A stretch of 64,000 bases of DNA from contig CAUJCX010000047.1 in the NCBI GenBank assembly GCA_963169235.1, positions 1 to 64,000 on the forward strand, written 5' to 3'. This stretch comes from Actinomycetota bacterium. GTDB taxonomy: Bacteria > Actinomycetota > Thermoleophilia > Miltoncostaeales > Miltoncostaeaceae. Numbering within the stretch: the stretch's first letter is position 1; every line of letters starts with the position of its first letter. This document shows, one piece after another, positions 24,931 through 32,642 of this stretch. Below the pieces are notes generated by a model. The model made no database searches. It worked only from the letters and a program-made list of their open reading frames with translations, and was not told the origin of the DNA. Made by a program: the position numbers and the translations under genes.

Positions 24931-26673
24931 GTGATGGCACGCCCCACCTCTGAAGCACGGCGCCCCCCGGCGACACCCTGCTCCCTCGCCCGCCGCCGCG
25001 GGTGCGGGCTGGCGACCGGGGCTGCCCTGGCACTCCTGGTGTGGGGCTCGGCGTCCGCGCTGGCGGCCGACGCCGCGGTGGCGCTCATGGACACGGTGGG
25101 CGACGTCACCGTCGACCCGTCCGGTCCGCAGTGGCGCGCCCCCGACATCATCCGGGCAGGCCTGGCGTACGAGGGCGGCGCCGACGAGACCTCCGCTGAC
25201 GACCTGGTGCGCGGCACCATGGATGTGGACGGCTCGACCGATCCCGGCACGCAGACGCGCATCTACTCCGGTCGCATCGTGAGCTGGTGGATCGACACCG
25301 ACAACAACCCCGCGACCGGTGCCACGCGCGGCGACCTGGGGCGGGGGGCCGACGCGCTGGTGGTGGTGTTCGGGTCGGCCGCCGGCGTGCCGACCAAGGG
25401 CTGGGTCAAGTTCGCCCAGAACGGCCAGTTCCCCCGCGACGGACGCGAGATCCCCGTGTCGGTCGGTGACGGCGGCGTGCAGTGGACCCAGTCGCCGGCC
25501 CAGCTGGGCATCCAGCGCGGGCGCCCCGTGCGCGTGTGGTTCGAGACCGCCTACACGGACGGCACCGGGCGAACCCTCGCCAGCGACGTGGCACCCGACG
25601 ACAAGAGCGCACGCGTGCTGGTGCCACCGTTCCCGCCGCCGGCGGCGGCGGCCGGCGCCGGGGCCACGGGACCGTCGTCCGCGACCGTCAGCGGCACCAT
25701 CGACGGCCGCGGCGCGCCGTCGACGTGGTACGTGCTGTGGGGGCCCGCAGGCGGGCCCCAGACGGCCACGCAGGAGGTCGGCGACGACGGAAGCGCACCC
25801 CACCCGTTCCAGGTACCGCTGGACGGGTTGTCCCCGTCCACGCAGTACACGTACCAGGTGGTGGTCGCGAACCCGTGGGGCGAGACCCGCACGCCGCCCG
25901 TGGCGTTCGCGCTGCCCGCACCCGCACCGGTGACGGCGCCGGGTCCCGTCCCGTCGGCCTCCGTGTCGTCCACCCCCGTGGTGCAGGCGGCACCCCCGGG
26001 CCCGGCCACCGGCCAATCGCTCACGATGACCGGCACGTTCGCGCCGTCGGGCACGGTCAACCGCTGGTTCTTCGAGTGGGGCACGTCGCCCGCCCTCGGA
26101 CGCGCCACGGCGACGCGCACGGTGGCCAACGGAGGACTGGTCTCGGTGCGCGCCAGGCTGTCGGGGCTGCGCCCCGGGACGACCTACCACTACCGGCTGG
26201 TGGGCATCGTGGACGGGGTCCGCACCGAGGGGCCCGTGCAGAGGGTGTCGACGGCCCGCGTGGGCAAGCTGGTGCTGGCCGGCCGCGTGCGCATGGTCTG
26301 CCGGGCGGGCGTCTGCACCATCAGCCGTCGCACGGCGCTGACCGTGCGCGTCAGTGACCCCGCCGGGCGTGCGGTCACGGGCAGGCGTGCCCTGCGCGGC
26401 CTGCGCGCGGGCGTGCGCTGCCTCAAGGTGTGCCGCGGCACCCGCCGCGTCACGGCCCGGATGGCGCGGGGGCGCGTGACGCTGGCGCTGCCGCCCGCGG
26501 TGCAGTCGTGGCGCCTGCGGCGCGGCGCGGTGGTCGAGTTGCGGGTGACCCGCGCCGGCGGCACCGGGGTGGCGTACCGCGTGCGTACCTTGGGGGCGCG
26601 CGCGCAGGGCACGATGTGCCGCGTGGAGCTCTCGGGCGTCCCGCGCTGCCCGCTGGTCCGCCGCACCCGCTGA
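24931..26673 (+). CDS. Secreted protein with two fibronectin type III-like domains
   Basis: A 580-residue exported protein. A long n-region and hydrophobic core (ATGAALALLVWGSASALAAD) form a Sec signal peptide. Residues ~47-230 are a beta-rich domain with calcium-like loops (DTDNNPATGATRGD). Two Fn3-like units follow, each ending in the L-x-P-x-T-x-Y-x-Y-x-V/L motif (LSPSTQYTYQVVV and LRPGTTYHYRLVG), joined by Pro-rich linkers. The C-terminal ~130 residues are very Arg-rich with several Cys. No anchor is seen. GTG 24931 or ATG 24934 is the start. It is probably a surface or extracellular binding protein (inference). Confidence 0.7.
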   Translation: MMARPTSEARRPPATPCSLARRRGCGLATGAALALLVWGSASALAADAAVALMDTVGDVTVDPSGPQWRAPDIIRAGLAYEGGADETSADDLVRGTMDVDGSTDPGTQTRIYSGRIVSWWIDTDNNPATGATRGDLGRGADALVVVFGSAAGVPTKGWVKFAQNGQFPRDGREIPVSVGDGGVQWTQSPAQLGIQRGRPVRVWFETAYTDGTGRTLASDVAPDDKSARVLVPPFPPPAAAAGAGATGPSSATVSGTIDGRGAPSTWYVLWGPAGGPQTATQEVGDDGSAPHPFQVPLDGLSPSTQYTYQVVVANPWGETRTPPVAFALPAPAPVTAPGPVPSASVSSTPVVQAAPPGPATGQSLTMTGTFAPSGTVNRWFFEWGTSPALGRATATRTVANGGLVSVRARLSGLRPGTTYHYRLVGIVDGVRTEGPVQRVSTARVGKLVLAGRVRMVCRAGVCTISRRTALTVRVSDPAGRAVTGRRALRGLRAGVRCLKVCRGTRRVTARMARGRVTLALPPAVQSWRLRRGAVVELRVTRAGGTGVAYRVRTLGARAQGTMCRVELSGVPRCPLVRRTR

Positions 26674-26706
26674 CCCGGGGTCCAGGCCGCCCGGCGGGCG
26701 AGTTGA

Positions 26707-26712
26707 CAGAAT
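26707..26712 (+). promoter_or_regulatory. Possible -10 box for the rpe-rib operon (leaderless)
   Basis: CAGAAT ends 6 nt before GTG 26719 with no ribosome site between. The 45-bp gap to the upstream gene leaves no space for an FMN riboswitch. Confidence 0.4.
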
Positions 26713-26718
26713 CGGGGC

Positions 26719-27405
26719 GTGACACGCGATCCCGATTCCGTTCCCCGCCGCCAGGTACTGCCGTCGCTGATGTCGGCCGACATGCTGCACCTGGGCGCGC
26801 AGATCGACGCGCTGGCCGCGGCCGGCGCCCGCGCGGTGCACGTCGACGTGATGGACGCCCGCTTCGTGCCCAACCTCACCGTGGGGCCCGACTTCACGGC
26901 GGCCTGCGCCCGGGCCGCGCGGCCGCACGGCATCCTGATCGACGTCCACCTGATGGTGGAGCGGCCCGGTGCGCTCATCCCGCTGTTCGCGCCCCACGCC
27001 GACGCCATCAGCGTGCACGTCGAGGCCGACCCGCACCCGCATCGCCTGCTGGGCCAGATCCGTGAGGAGGGCCTGATGGCGGGCCTGGCGATCAACCCCG
27101 GCACGCCGGTGGTCGCCCTGTCCGAGCTGGTGCCGCTGCTCGACTACGTCAACTGCATGAGCGTCAACCCGGGGTTCGCGGGGCAGTCGTTCATCCCCGA
27201 GACCCCCGGCAAGGTGCGGCGGCTGCGGGAGCTCGTGGGCGCGGACGTCGTGATCGAGGTGGACGGCGGCATCGGGCCCGGCACCATCGCCGAGGCCCGC
27301 GACGCCGGTGCCGACTGGATGGTGTCGGCGTCGGCGGTGTTCGGCAGCGACGACCCCATCGACGCGTTCCGCGACCTCGCGGGCCGCGCACGCGGCGACG
27401 CGTGA
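26719..27405 (+). CDS. rpe: Ribulose-phosphate 3-epimerase
   Basis: A 228-residue TIM-barrel enzyme interconverting ribulose 5-phosphate and xylulose 5-phosphate. Motifs are LPSLMSADM, the metal site HVDVMDARFVPNLTVGPD, DVHLMVE, MSVNPGFAGQSFIP and IEVDGGI. Ribulose 5-phosphate is also a substrate of the downstream ribBA product, which makes its place at the head of the riboflavin genes sensible. It overlaps ribD by 4 bp (GTGA). Confidence 0.95.
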   Translation: MTRDPDSVPRRQVLPSLMSADMLHLGAQIDALAAAGARAVHVDVMDARFVPNLTVGPDFTAACARAARPHGILIDVHLMVERPGALIPLFAPHADAISVHVEADPHPHRLLGQIREEGLMAGLAINPGTPVVALSELVPLLDYVNCMSVNPGFAGQSFIPETPGKVRRLRELVGADVVIEVDGGIGPGTIAEARDAGADWMVSASAVFGSDDPIDAFRDLAGRARGDA

Positions 27406-28544
27406 CGGGCGTGACCGAGGCGGAGCGCGCGGCCCTCGGCCGGGCGCGCGAGCTGGCGTTGCGCGGGCGGGGGCGCGTGAGCCCCAACCCGCTGGTGGGC
27501 GCCGTTCTGCTGGCGCCCGACGGGGCCACCATCGCCGAGGGCTGGCACGAGGGGCCCGGCCTGCCGCACGCCGAGGCGATGGCCCTCACCGCCGCCGGCG
27601 ACGCGGCCCGGGGCGCGACCATGGTGTGCACGCTCGAGCCGTGCTCGCACCAGGGCCGCACGCCCCCGTGCGCCGACGCCCTCATCGCGGCCCGCGTCGC
27701 CCGCGTGGTGATGGGCACCCGCGACCCCCTCGAGGACGGCCGGGCCGGCGGGCTCCAGGTGCTGTCGGCGGCGGGCGTGGAGGTCGCCGTCGCCGACGGG
27801 GACGACGAGCGTGCGTGCCGGGCGCTCAACGCGGCGTTCCTGCGCGCCGCGGCGCTGGGGCGCCCCCAGGTCACGCTGAAGCTGGCCGCATCACTCGATG
27901 GCAAGGTGGCCACCCACACCGGGGAGACGCGCTGGATCTCGGGCCCCGCCTCCCGAGCCCGCGTACACCAGTGGCGCGCCGACCACGACGCCGTGATGGT
28001 CGGCATCGGCACGGCCCTCGCCGACGATCCCCTGCTCAACGCCCGCGACGTGGACGCGCCGTTCCGTCCCCCCATGCGCATCGTGGTGGACAGCCAGGCG
28101 CGCCTGCCGCTCGACAGCGCGCTCGTGGCCGATGCGGCCGCGTCGCCCGTGTGCGTCGCCGCCGCCCAGGACGCGCCCGGCGATCGCCTGGAGGCGCTTC
28201 ACGCCCACGGCGTGCGGGTGGTGTGCGCGGGCGCCGGCCGGGTCGACCTGCCCGGTCTGCTCAGGATGCTCACCGTGCAGGACGTGCAGTCGGTGTTCGT
28301 CGAGGGCGGGCCCGTGCTGGCCGGGGCGCTGCTGTCGGCGGGCCTGGTGGACGAGGTGCGCTGGTTCGCGGCCCCGGTGGTGCTGGGCGGGGCCGACGCG
28401 CCGGGTGCCGTCGCGGGCCCGGGCTGGGGCGCCCTGGCCGATGCCCCGCGGCTGCGGGACGTGACCGTGGAGCAGGTGGGCGACGACGCCCTCGTCAGCG
28501 GCCGCCTGACCCCGCTCCCCGGAGACCCACAGGAGGACCGCTAG
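27402..28544 (+). CDS. ribD: Riboflavin biosynthesis bifunctional deaminase/reductase
   Basis: A 380-residue two-domain enzyme. Residues 1-145 form a zinc cytidine-deaminase-like domain (PNPLVGAVLL, PHAEAMAL with HAE, LEPCSHQGRTPPC with the two zinc Cys). Residues 150-375 form the DHFR-like 5-amino-6-ribosylaminouracil reductase (LKLAASLDGKVA, ISGPASRARVHQWRADHDAV, VFVEGGPVLAGALL). It carries out the second and third steps from GTP to riboflavin. The GTG start overlaps rpe. The stop directly precedes the ribE ATG. Confidence 0.95.
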   Translation: MTGVTEAERAALGRARELALRGRGRVSPNPLVGAVLLAPDGATIAEGWHEGPGLPHAEAMALTAAGDAARGATMVCTLEPCSHQGRTPPCADALIAARVARVVMGTRDPLEDGRAGGLQVLSAAGVEVAVADGDDERACRALNAAFLRAAALGRPQVTLKLAASLDGKVATHTGETRWISGPASRARVHQWRADHDAVMVGIGTALADDPLLNARDVDAPFRPPMRIVVDSQARLPLDSALVADAAASPVCVAAAQDAPGDRLEALHAHGVRVVCAGAGRVDLPGLLRMLTVQDVQSVFVEGGPVLAGALLSAGLVDEVRWFAAPVVLGGADAPGAVAGPGWGALADAPRLRDVTVEQVGDDALVSGRLTPLPGDPQEDR

Positions 28545-29156
28545 ATGTTCACCGGCCTGGTGGAGGAGGTGGGTCGCGTCGCGGACGTCACCCCGCGCGG
28601 ACCCGGCGTGCGCGTCTCGATCGCCGCGACCAACGTGCTGGACGGCGTCCAGTTGGGCGACTCGATCGCGGTCGACGGCGCGTGCCTCACCGTGGTCGCG
28701 CACGACGACGCCACGTTCTCCATCGAGGCGGTGGCCGAGACGATGCGCCGCACCGTGCTGGGCGAGCGCGGCCCCGGCGACCGGGTCAACCTCGAGCGGG
28801 CCCTGGTGTCCGGAGCCCGCCTGGGCGGCCACATCGTGCAGGGGCACGTGGACGGCACCGGGGTGGTCGCGGCGGTCACGCCCGAGGGGGACGGCGTCAT
28901 CATGCGCATCGCGGCGCCGGACGAGATCCTGCGCTACGTGGTGCGCAAGGGCAGCATCACGGTCGACGGGGTCAGCCTGACCGTGGCGGGGCGCGACGCC
29001 GACGCGTTCTCGATCGCCCTCATCCCGCACACGCTCGGGGCCACGACCCTGGGGGAATGCGCGCCCGGTCGGCGCGTGAACCTGGAGGTCGACCTGGTGG
29101 CAAAATACGTTGAGGCGTTCACGCGCCCGTACACCGACGCGAAGGAGCGCCCGTGA
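28545..29156 (+). CDS. ribE: Riboflavin synthase, alpha chain
   Basis: A 203-residue trimeric enzyme that dismutates two 6,7-dimethyl-8-ribityllumazines. It starts with the invariant [10 protein letters not shown] and has two similar beta-barrel halves, marked [12 protein letters not shown] and [12 protein letters not shown], plus [11 protein letters not shown] and the C-terminal helix. AGGAGG lies about 10 nt before the ATG, which abuts the ribD stop. It overlaps ribBA by 4 bp (GTGA). Confidence 0.96.
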   Translation: MFTGLVEEVGRVADVTPRGPGVRVSIAATNVLDGVQLGDSIAVDGACLTVVAHDDATFSIEAVAETMRRTVLGERGPGDRVNLERALVSGARLGGHIVQGHVDGTGVVAAVTPEGDGVIMRIAAPDEILRYVVRKGSITVDGVSLTVAGRDADAFSIALIPHTLGATTLGECAPGRRVNLEVDLVAKYVEAFTRPYTDAKERP

Positions 29157-30430
29157 GATCGTCTGCGCCGTCCACGTTCTCGAGTATCGAGAAGGCCATC
29201 GAGGACATCCGGTCGGGCCGCATGGTGGTGGTGGTCGACTCCGAAGATCGCGAGAACGAGGGCGACCTGGTGATGGCGGCGCAGTTCGCCACCCCGGACG
29301 CCATCAACTTCATGGCCAAGCACGGGCGGGGGCTCATCTGCCTGGCGCTCACCGAGGAGCGCTGCGAGCAGCTGGGGCTGATGGCGATGGTGCGCCGCAA
29401 CGACGCCCAGTACCAGACGGCGTTCACCGAGACGATCGAGGCCCGCGAGGGCGTCACCACGGGCATCTCGGCGCCGGATCGCTCGCACACCATCATGGTG
29501 GCCATCGATCCCCAGTCCGGTCCCGCCGACCTGGTGAAGCCGGGCCACATCTTCCCGTTGCGGGCGAAGGCGGGCGGCGTGCTGGAGCGCACGGGCCACA
29601 CCGAGGCGGCGGTCGACCTGGCGCGGCTGGCGGGCCTCATCCCGGCCGGGGTCATCTGCGAGGTCATGCGCGAGGACGGCGAGATGGCGCGGGTGGGCGA
29701 CCTGGCGCCGTACGCGGCCGAGCACGGCCTGTCGCTCATCACCATCGAGGACCTCATCGAGTACCGCCGCCGGCACGAGAAGCTGGTGGAGCGCGGGGGA
29801 GAGGCGCGGCTGCCCACCGCGTGGGGCGAGTGGCAGGCCGTCGGGTACCACAGCCTGGTGGACGGCAAGCACCACCTCGCGCTGGTGAAGGGACACGTGG
29901 ACGGCGAGTCGGACGTGCTGGTGCGCGTGCACTCGGAGTGCCTCACGGGCGACGTGTTCGGCTCGCAGCGCTGCGACTGCGGCGAGCAGCTGCACGCGGC
30001 GATGAGCATGATCGAGCGCGAGGGGCGCGGCGTCCTTCTGTACATCGCGCAGGAGGGCCGCGGTATCGGCCTGCTCAACAAGCTGCGGGCGTACGAGCTG
30101 CAGGACGAGGGGTACGACACGGTGGAGGCCAACATCAAGCTCGGCTTCCCCCCGGACCTGCGCGACTACGGCATCGGCGCCCAGATCCTGGTCGACCTGG
30201 GCCTCAGCACCATCCGTCAGCTCACCAACAACCCCAAGAAGATCGTGGGCCTCGAGGGGTACGGGCTGAAGGTGGTGGAGCGGGTCCCCATCGAGATCGA
30301 CCCGCAGCGCGAGAACGTGGAGTACCTGCGGGTGAAGCGTGACAAGATGGGCCACATCCTGCACCATCAGGATCTGCGGCTGGCCGAGCCCGCCGACGCC
30401 GACGCGGCGGGATCCGACCCGGAGGACTGA
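29153..30430 (+). CDS. ribBA: Bifunctional DHBP synthase / GTP cyclohydrolase II
   Basis: A 425-residue fusion. Residues 1-215 form the 3,4-dihydroxy-2-butanone 4-phosphate synthase ([16 protein letters not shown] metal site, [26 protein letters not shown]). Residues 220-400 form GTP cyclohydrolase II ([21 protein letters not shown] with the zinc Cys, [24 protein letters not shown]). It provides both branches of riboflavin synthesis. Both catalytic sets look complete. One base separates it from the ribH start. Confidence 0.96.
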   Translation: MRSSAPSTFSSIEKAIEDIRSGRMVVVVDSEDRENEGDLVMAAQFATPDAINFMAKHGRGLICLALTEERCEQLGLMAMVRRNDAQYQTAFTETIEAREGVTTGISAPDRSHTIMVAIDPQSGPADLVKPGHIFPLRAKAGGVLERTGHTEAAVDLARLAGLIPAGVICEVMREDGEMARVGDLAPYAAEHGLSLITIEDLIEYRRRHEKLVERGGEARLPTAWGEWQAVGYHSLVDGKHHLALVKGHVDGESDVLVRVHSECLTGDVFGSQRCDCGEQLHAAMSMIEREGRGVLLYIAQEGRGIGLLNKLRAYELQDEGYDTVEANIKLGFPPDLRDYGIGAQILVDLGLSTIRQLTNNPKKIVGLEGYGLKVVERVPIEIDPQRENVEYLRVKRDKMGHILHHQDLRLAEPADADAAGSDPED

Positions 30431-30431
30431 C

Positions 30432-30914
30432 ATGGCACGCACCGGCGCTCCCCCCGAGGCCCAGCGACTCGCGGCTCCCCACGTGCGGGTGGCGCTCATC
30501 TGCTCGGGTTTTCATCGCGACCTCACCGAGGCCCTCGTCGCGGGTGCCCGCGCGCGCCTCGTCGAGTGCGGGCTGCCCGAGAAGAACATCGGCGAGTACT
30601 GGGTCCCCGGCGCGTACGAGGCGCCGCTGGCGGCCAAGTACGTGACGCAGAGCGGCCGCTACGCCGCCGTGGTGGCGCTGGGCGCCGTGGTGAGGGGCGC
30701 GACGGCCCACTTCGAGCACGTCTGCTTCGGCGCGTCCCAGGGCCTCATGCGGGTCGCCACCAACACCGGGGTGCCGTGCACGTTCGGCATCCTCACCACC
30801 GACACGGTCGAGCAGGCGTGGGCCCGGGCGGGCGGCGACGTGGGTAACGCCGGCGTCGACGCGGTGGACGCCGCGGTGGCGCTGCTCAACCTGCACGGAC
30901 AGCTCGGCCTCTGA
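30432..30914 (+). CDS. ribH: 6,7-dimethyl-8-ribityllumazine synthase
   Basis: A 160-residue lumazine synthase, next to last in the riboflavin pathway. The family motifs are WVPGAYEAPLAAK, ALGAVVRGATAHFEHVC with the catalytic His, and PCTFGILTTDTVEQAWARAG. The variant TAHFEHVC replaces the usual TPHFDYVA. ATG 30432 is chosen, one base after the ribBA stop; the frame upstream lies inside ribBA. It completes rpe-ribD-ribE-ribBA-ribH. Confidence 0.95.
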   Translation: MARTGAPPEAQRLAAPHVRVALICSGFHRDLTEALVAGARARLVECGLPEKNIGEYWVPGAYEAPLAAKYVTQSGRYAAVVALGAVVRGATAHFEHVCFGASQGLMRVATNTGVPCTFGILTTDTVEQAWARAGGDVGNAGVDAVDAAVALLNLHGQLGL

Positions 30915-30935
30915 CCGCAGGGGAGGGCGGGGCCG

Positions 30936-31355
30936 GTGGACCAGCGCGTCAGCTTCGTCACGCTGGCCGTGCGCGACCTCGGCGCCGCGCGGGCGTTCTA
31001 CGTCGACGGCCTGGGCTGGCGTCCGGTGCTGGACGTCCCGGGCGAGGTGCTGATGCTGCCGGTCGCCTCCACCGTGATCCTGTCGCTGTGGGACCGGGCC
31101 GCGTTCGAGGCCGAGGCCGGACCGGTGGTGGGCGACGGCGCCACGGCGCCCGTCACGTTGGCGCACAACGTGGCCACCCACGACGACGTGGACGCGGTGC
31201 TGCGCGCCGCCCTCGCGGCGGGCGCGACGTCCGTCACCGATGGGCGCGACCGCGACTGGGGCGGCTATTCGGGCTACTTCGCCGACCCCGAGGGATTCCG
31301 GTGGGAGGTGGCGTGGAACCCGGGTCCCACCGGCGCGCTGGTGCTGGGGTCGTGA
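30936..31355 (+). CDS. VOC (glyoxalase/bleomycin resistance) family protein
   Basis: A 139-residue single-domain vicinal oxygen chelate protein with two beta-alpha-beta-beta-beta modules. The first begins VSFVTLAVRDLGAARAFYVDGLGW and the second NVATHDDVDAVLRAALAAGA, ending in YFADPEGFRWEVAWNP with the last metal-ligand Glu. The expected first-strand metal ligand (His/Gln) is Thr, so metal binding may be weak or absent. The GTG start has GGGGAGGG upstream. It lies 21 bp after ribH and may be read from the same transcript. The substrate is unknown. Confidence 0.8.
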   Translation: MDQRVSFVTLAVRDLGAARAFYVDGLGWRPVLDVPGEVLMLPVASTVILSLWDRAAFEAEAGPVVGDGATAPVTLAHNVATHDDVDAVLRAALAAGATSVTDGRDRDWGGYSGYFADPEGFRWEVAWNPGPTGALVLGS

Positions 31356-31383
31356 CGCTCGCCCCTGCGGCTCCTCTGGCGAG

Positions 31384-31525
31384 TACCGCGGTGCCCATGG
31401 CGGAACACCGTGAGAGCGGTGGCGCTGGTGGAGGCCGGCGTGCTGCACCCGATCACGCGGGGCGCGCGCAACCGGCGTGGGAGGCCGACGGCCTGCTGGA
31501 CATCATCGCCGCGATGGACGCGTAG
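31384..31525 (+). pseudogene. Fic-family protein C-terminal remnant, frameshifted
   Basis: A short coding relic. One frame reads TVRAVALVEAGVLHPITRG then ARNR; after a shift at about 31476 a second frame continues WEADGLLDIIAAMDA to the TAG at 31523-31525. Joined, this is the shape of the winged-helix tail of Fic/Doc-type proteins (ALxxLxxAGVLxxITxGxRNRxWEAxxLLDxL). The N-terminal Fic domain is missing and no start codon or ribosome site fits. The identification rests on about 38 residues. It sits between the VOC gene and a terminator hairpin. Confidence 0.45.
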
Positions 31526-31527
31526 CG

Positions 31528-31559
31528 CCGGGGCGGAGGCCTCGATGCCTCCGCCCCGG
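31528..31559. terminator. Perfect 13-bp hairpin, bidirectional terminator
   Basis: CCGGGGCGGAGGC (31528-31540) pairs perfectly with 31547-31559 around a 6-nt loop. It lies 9 bp beyond the stop of the minus-strand LysM gene and just after the Fic remnant on the plus strand, so it can end transcription from both sides. Confidence 0.75.
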
Positions 31560-31567
31560 GGCGCGTG

Positions 31568-32182
31568 CTACTTGTCGGGGATCACGAACGTCTGGCCCGG
31601 GTAGATCAGGTCGGGGTTCGGGATCTTGTTCACCTTGGCGATGTCGCGCCAGTCGACGCCGAAGCGCTGGCCGATGGCGCTGAGCGTGTCGCCCGACTTC
31701 ACCGTGTACGTGCGGCGCTTGGGGGCCTCGGCCTGGCGCTTGGGGGCCGGTACCGCTCCGCCGCGCGACGGGGCGGCCTTGGGCGCCGCCTTGGCGGCGG
31801 GGTGCTGCTCGCGGGGGCGAGGCGGCGCCGGGGCGGCCGTGGGGGGCGGCGTGGGGGCCTGGGCGGCCGGCTCGGCCGCGGGCTCGGCCGGCAGAGGCGG
31901 GGGCGTCTCGGCGGGTGCCTCGGCGGTGTCGGCGCCGCCGGCCTGGGCGTCCTGTCCGGCCTTGCGCAGGGCTTCGGTGAACGACGGATCGTCGTGCGGC
32001 GCGCCGGCCTCGGCGTCCTGCCCGGCCTTGCGCACGGCCTCGGTGAACGACGGATCGTCGTGGGCGGCGTCGCCCTGCGGCGGCGTCTCCGCCTCCGGGG
32101 CGTCCTTGTCGCCGCTCATCGCGTCCTTGGCCTTCTCGATCGCGTCGTGGCCGGCCTTGCGGATGTCGTCGGTGAAACCCAT
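31568..32182 (-). CDS. LysM-domain protein with FTEAxRKAGxDA repeats
   Basis: A 204-residue protein without signal peptide or membrane segment. The N-terminal half contains three copies of an F-T-D/E-x2-RKAG-x-DA unit (residues ~3-13, ~37-47 and ~59-69); the last two are a 22-codon tandem duplication. A Pro/Ala-rich linker of about 60 residues follows, then one LysM domain (YTVKSGDTLSAIGQRFG to YPGQTFVIP) at the end. The LysM plus a soluble N-terminus recalls cytoplasmic YgaU/Kbp-type proteins, but no BON domain is seen. ATG 32182 has AAAGGA upstream. The role is unknown. Confidence 0.75.
   Translation of the reverse strand: MGFTDDIRKAGHDAIEKAKDAMSGDKDAPEAETPPQGDAAHDDPSFTEAVRKAGQDAEAGAPHDDPSFTEALRKAGQDAQAGGADTAEAPAETPPPLPAEPAAEPAAQAPTPPPTAAPAPPRPREQHPAAKAAPKAAPSRGGAVPAPKRQAEAPKRRTYTVKSGDTLSAIGQRFGVDWRDIAKVNKIPNPDLIYPGQTFVIPDK
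31941..32062. repeat. 66-bp tandem repeat inside the LysM gene
   Basis: Positions 31941-31996 and 32007-32062 are near identical at an offset of exactly 66 bp; the last 22 bp of each copy are identical. The unit encodes 22 residues (HDDPSFTEAxRKAGQDAxAG). A more diverged third copy is visible toward 32127-32182. In-frame duplication keeps the protein open. Confidence 0.8.
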
Positions 32183-32240
32183 GTGCCGCGTCCTTTCCGC
32201 GCGCTCTGGGGCGCGCGACCTCGGTTGGCGGGTCGGAGGG

Positions 32241-32246
32241 ACCCTA
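32241..32246 (-). promoter_or_regulatory. Possible -10 box for the LysM gene
   Basis: TAGGGT on the minus strand gives a leader of about 50 nt with AAAGGA next to ATG 32182. No clear -35 is seen. Confidence 0.35.
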
Positions 32247-32304
32247 CCCACACCGACAGGCGAGGACGCGAAAAGGTGACAACGGGTCACCGCCGTGTCA
32301 CACG

Positions 32305-32324
32305 GCGGGGCGTCGCCGCCCCGC
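32305..32324 (-). terminator. Hairpin after rpmB
   Basis: An 8-bp perfect stem (GCGGGGCG, 32305-32312, with 32317-32324) and a 4-nt loop start 6 bp beyond the rpmB stop codon. There is no T-run. Confidence 0.5.
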
Positions 32325-32330
32325 GCGGGA

Positions 32331-32522
32331 TCAGCCGGCCTTCACGACCTTGCCGGCCTTCAGGCAGCGGGTGCACACGTACGCGCGCACCGGGGTGGCG
32401 CCCTTCATCACGCGTACCTTCTGCAGGTTCGGGTTGAACCGGCGGGACGTGGCCCGCATGGAGTGGCTGCGGTTGTTGCCGAAGGACGGCCCCTTCCCGC
32501 AGACGCTGCACACCTTCGACAT
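32331..32522 (-). CDS. rpmB: 50S ribosomal protein L28, zinc-binding form
   Basis: A 63-residue L28 of the C+ type, with two CxxC pairs (CSVC near the start and CTRC near the end) that bind zinc. Other family marks are [20 protein letters not shown] and [20 protein letters not shown] 32522 has GAGG upstream; the extra residues of the longer open frame are not part of L28. It is a single gene divergent from recG with 120 bp between them. Confidence 0.95.
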   Translation of the reverse strand: MSKVCSVCGKGPSFGNNRSHSMRATSRRFNPNLQKVRVMKGATPVRAYVCTRCLKAGKVVKAG

Positions 32523-32604
32523 CACAACCCGCCTCGTTCGGAGAAACAACGGATGCACGGGTGCGTGGTGAAGCCTCGGCACAGCCGCGCGTACGACCGG
32601 CGAT

Positions 32605-32610
32605 TATGCT
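32605..32610 (+). promoter_or_regulatory. -10 box for recG
   Basis: TATGCT preceded by CGAT. An in-frame GTG lies 11 nt downstream (32622) and ATG 32643 32 nt downstream. Confidence 0.45.
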
Positions 32611-32642
32611 CCCTGCGGCCGGTGCCTGCAACTCCCTCACCC

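Noticed and set aside
22500-25262. 920-codon open frame antisense to def, fmt and rsmB
   Set aside because: It is antisense to three genes with complete catalytic motifs and has no protein-like features.
26674-26718. FMN riboswitch before the riboflavin genes
   Set aside because: Only 45 bp are available and none of the conserved FMN-element sequence is present.
24136-27042. 968-codon open frame on the minus strand across rsmB, the Fn3-like gene and rpe
   Set aside because: It crosses three convincing plus-strand genes. Its composition is low-complexity His/Arg/Gly with no domain.
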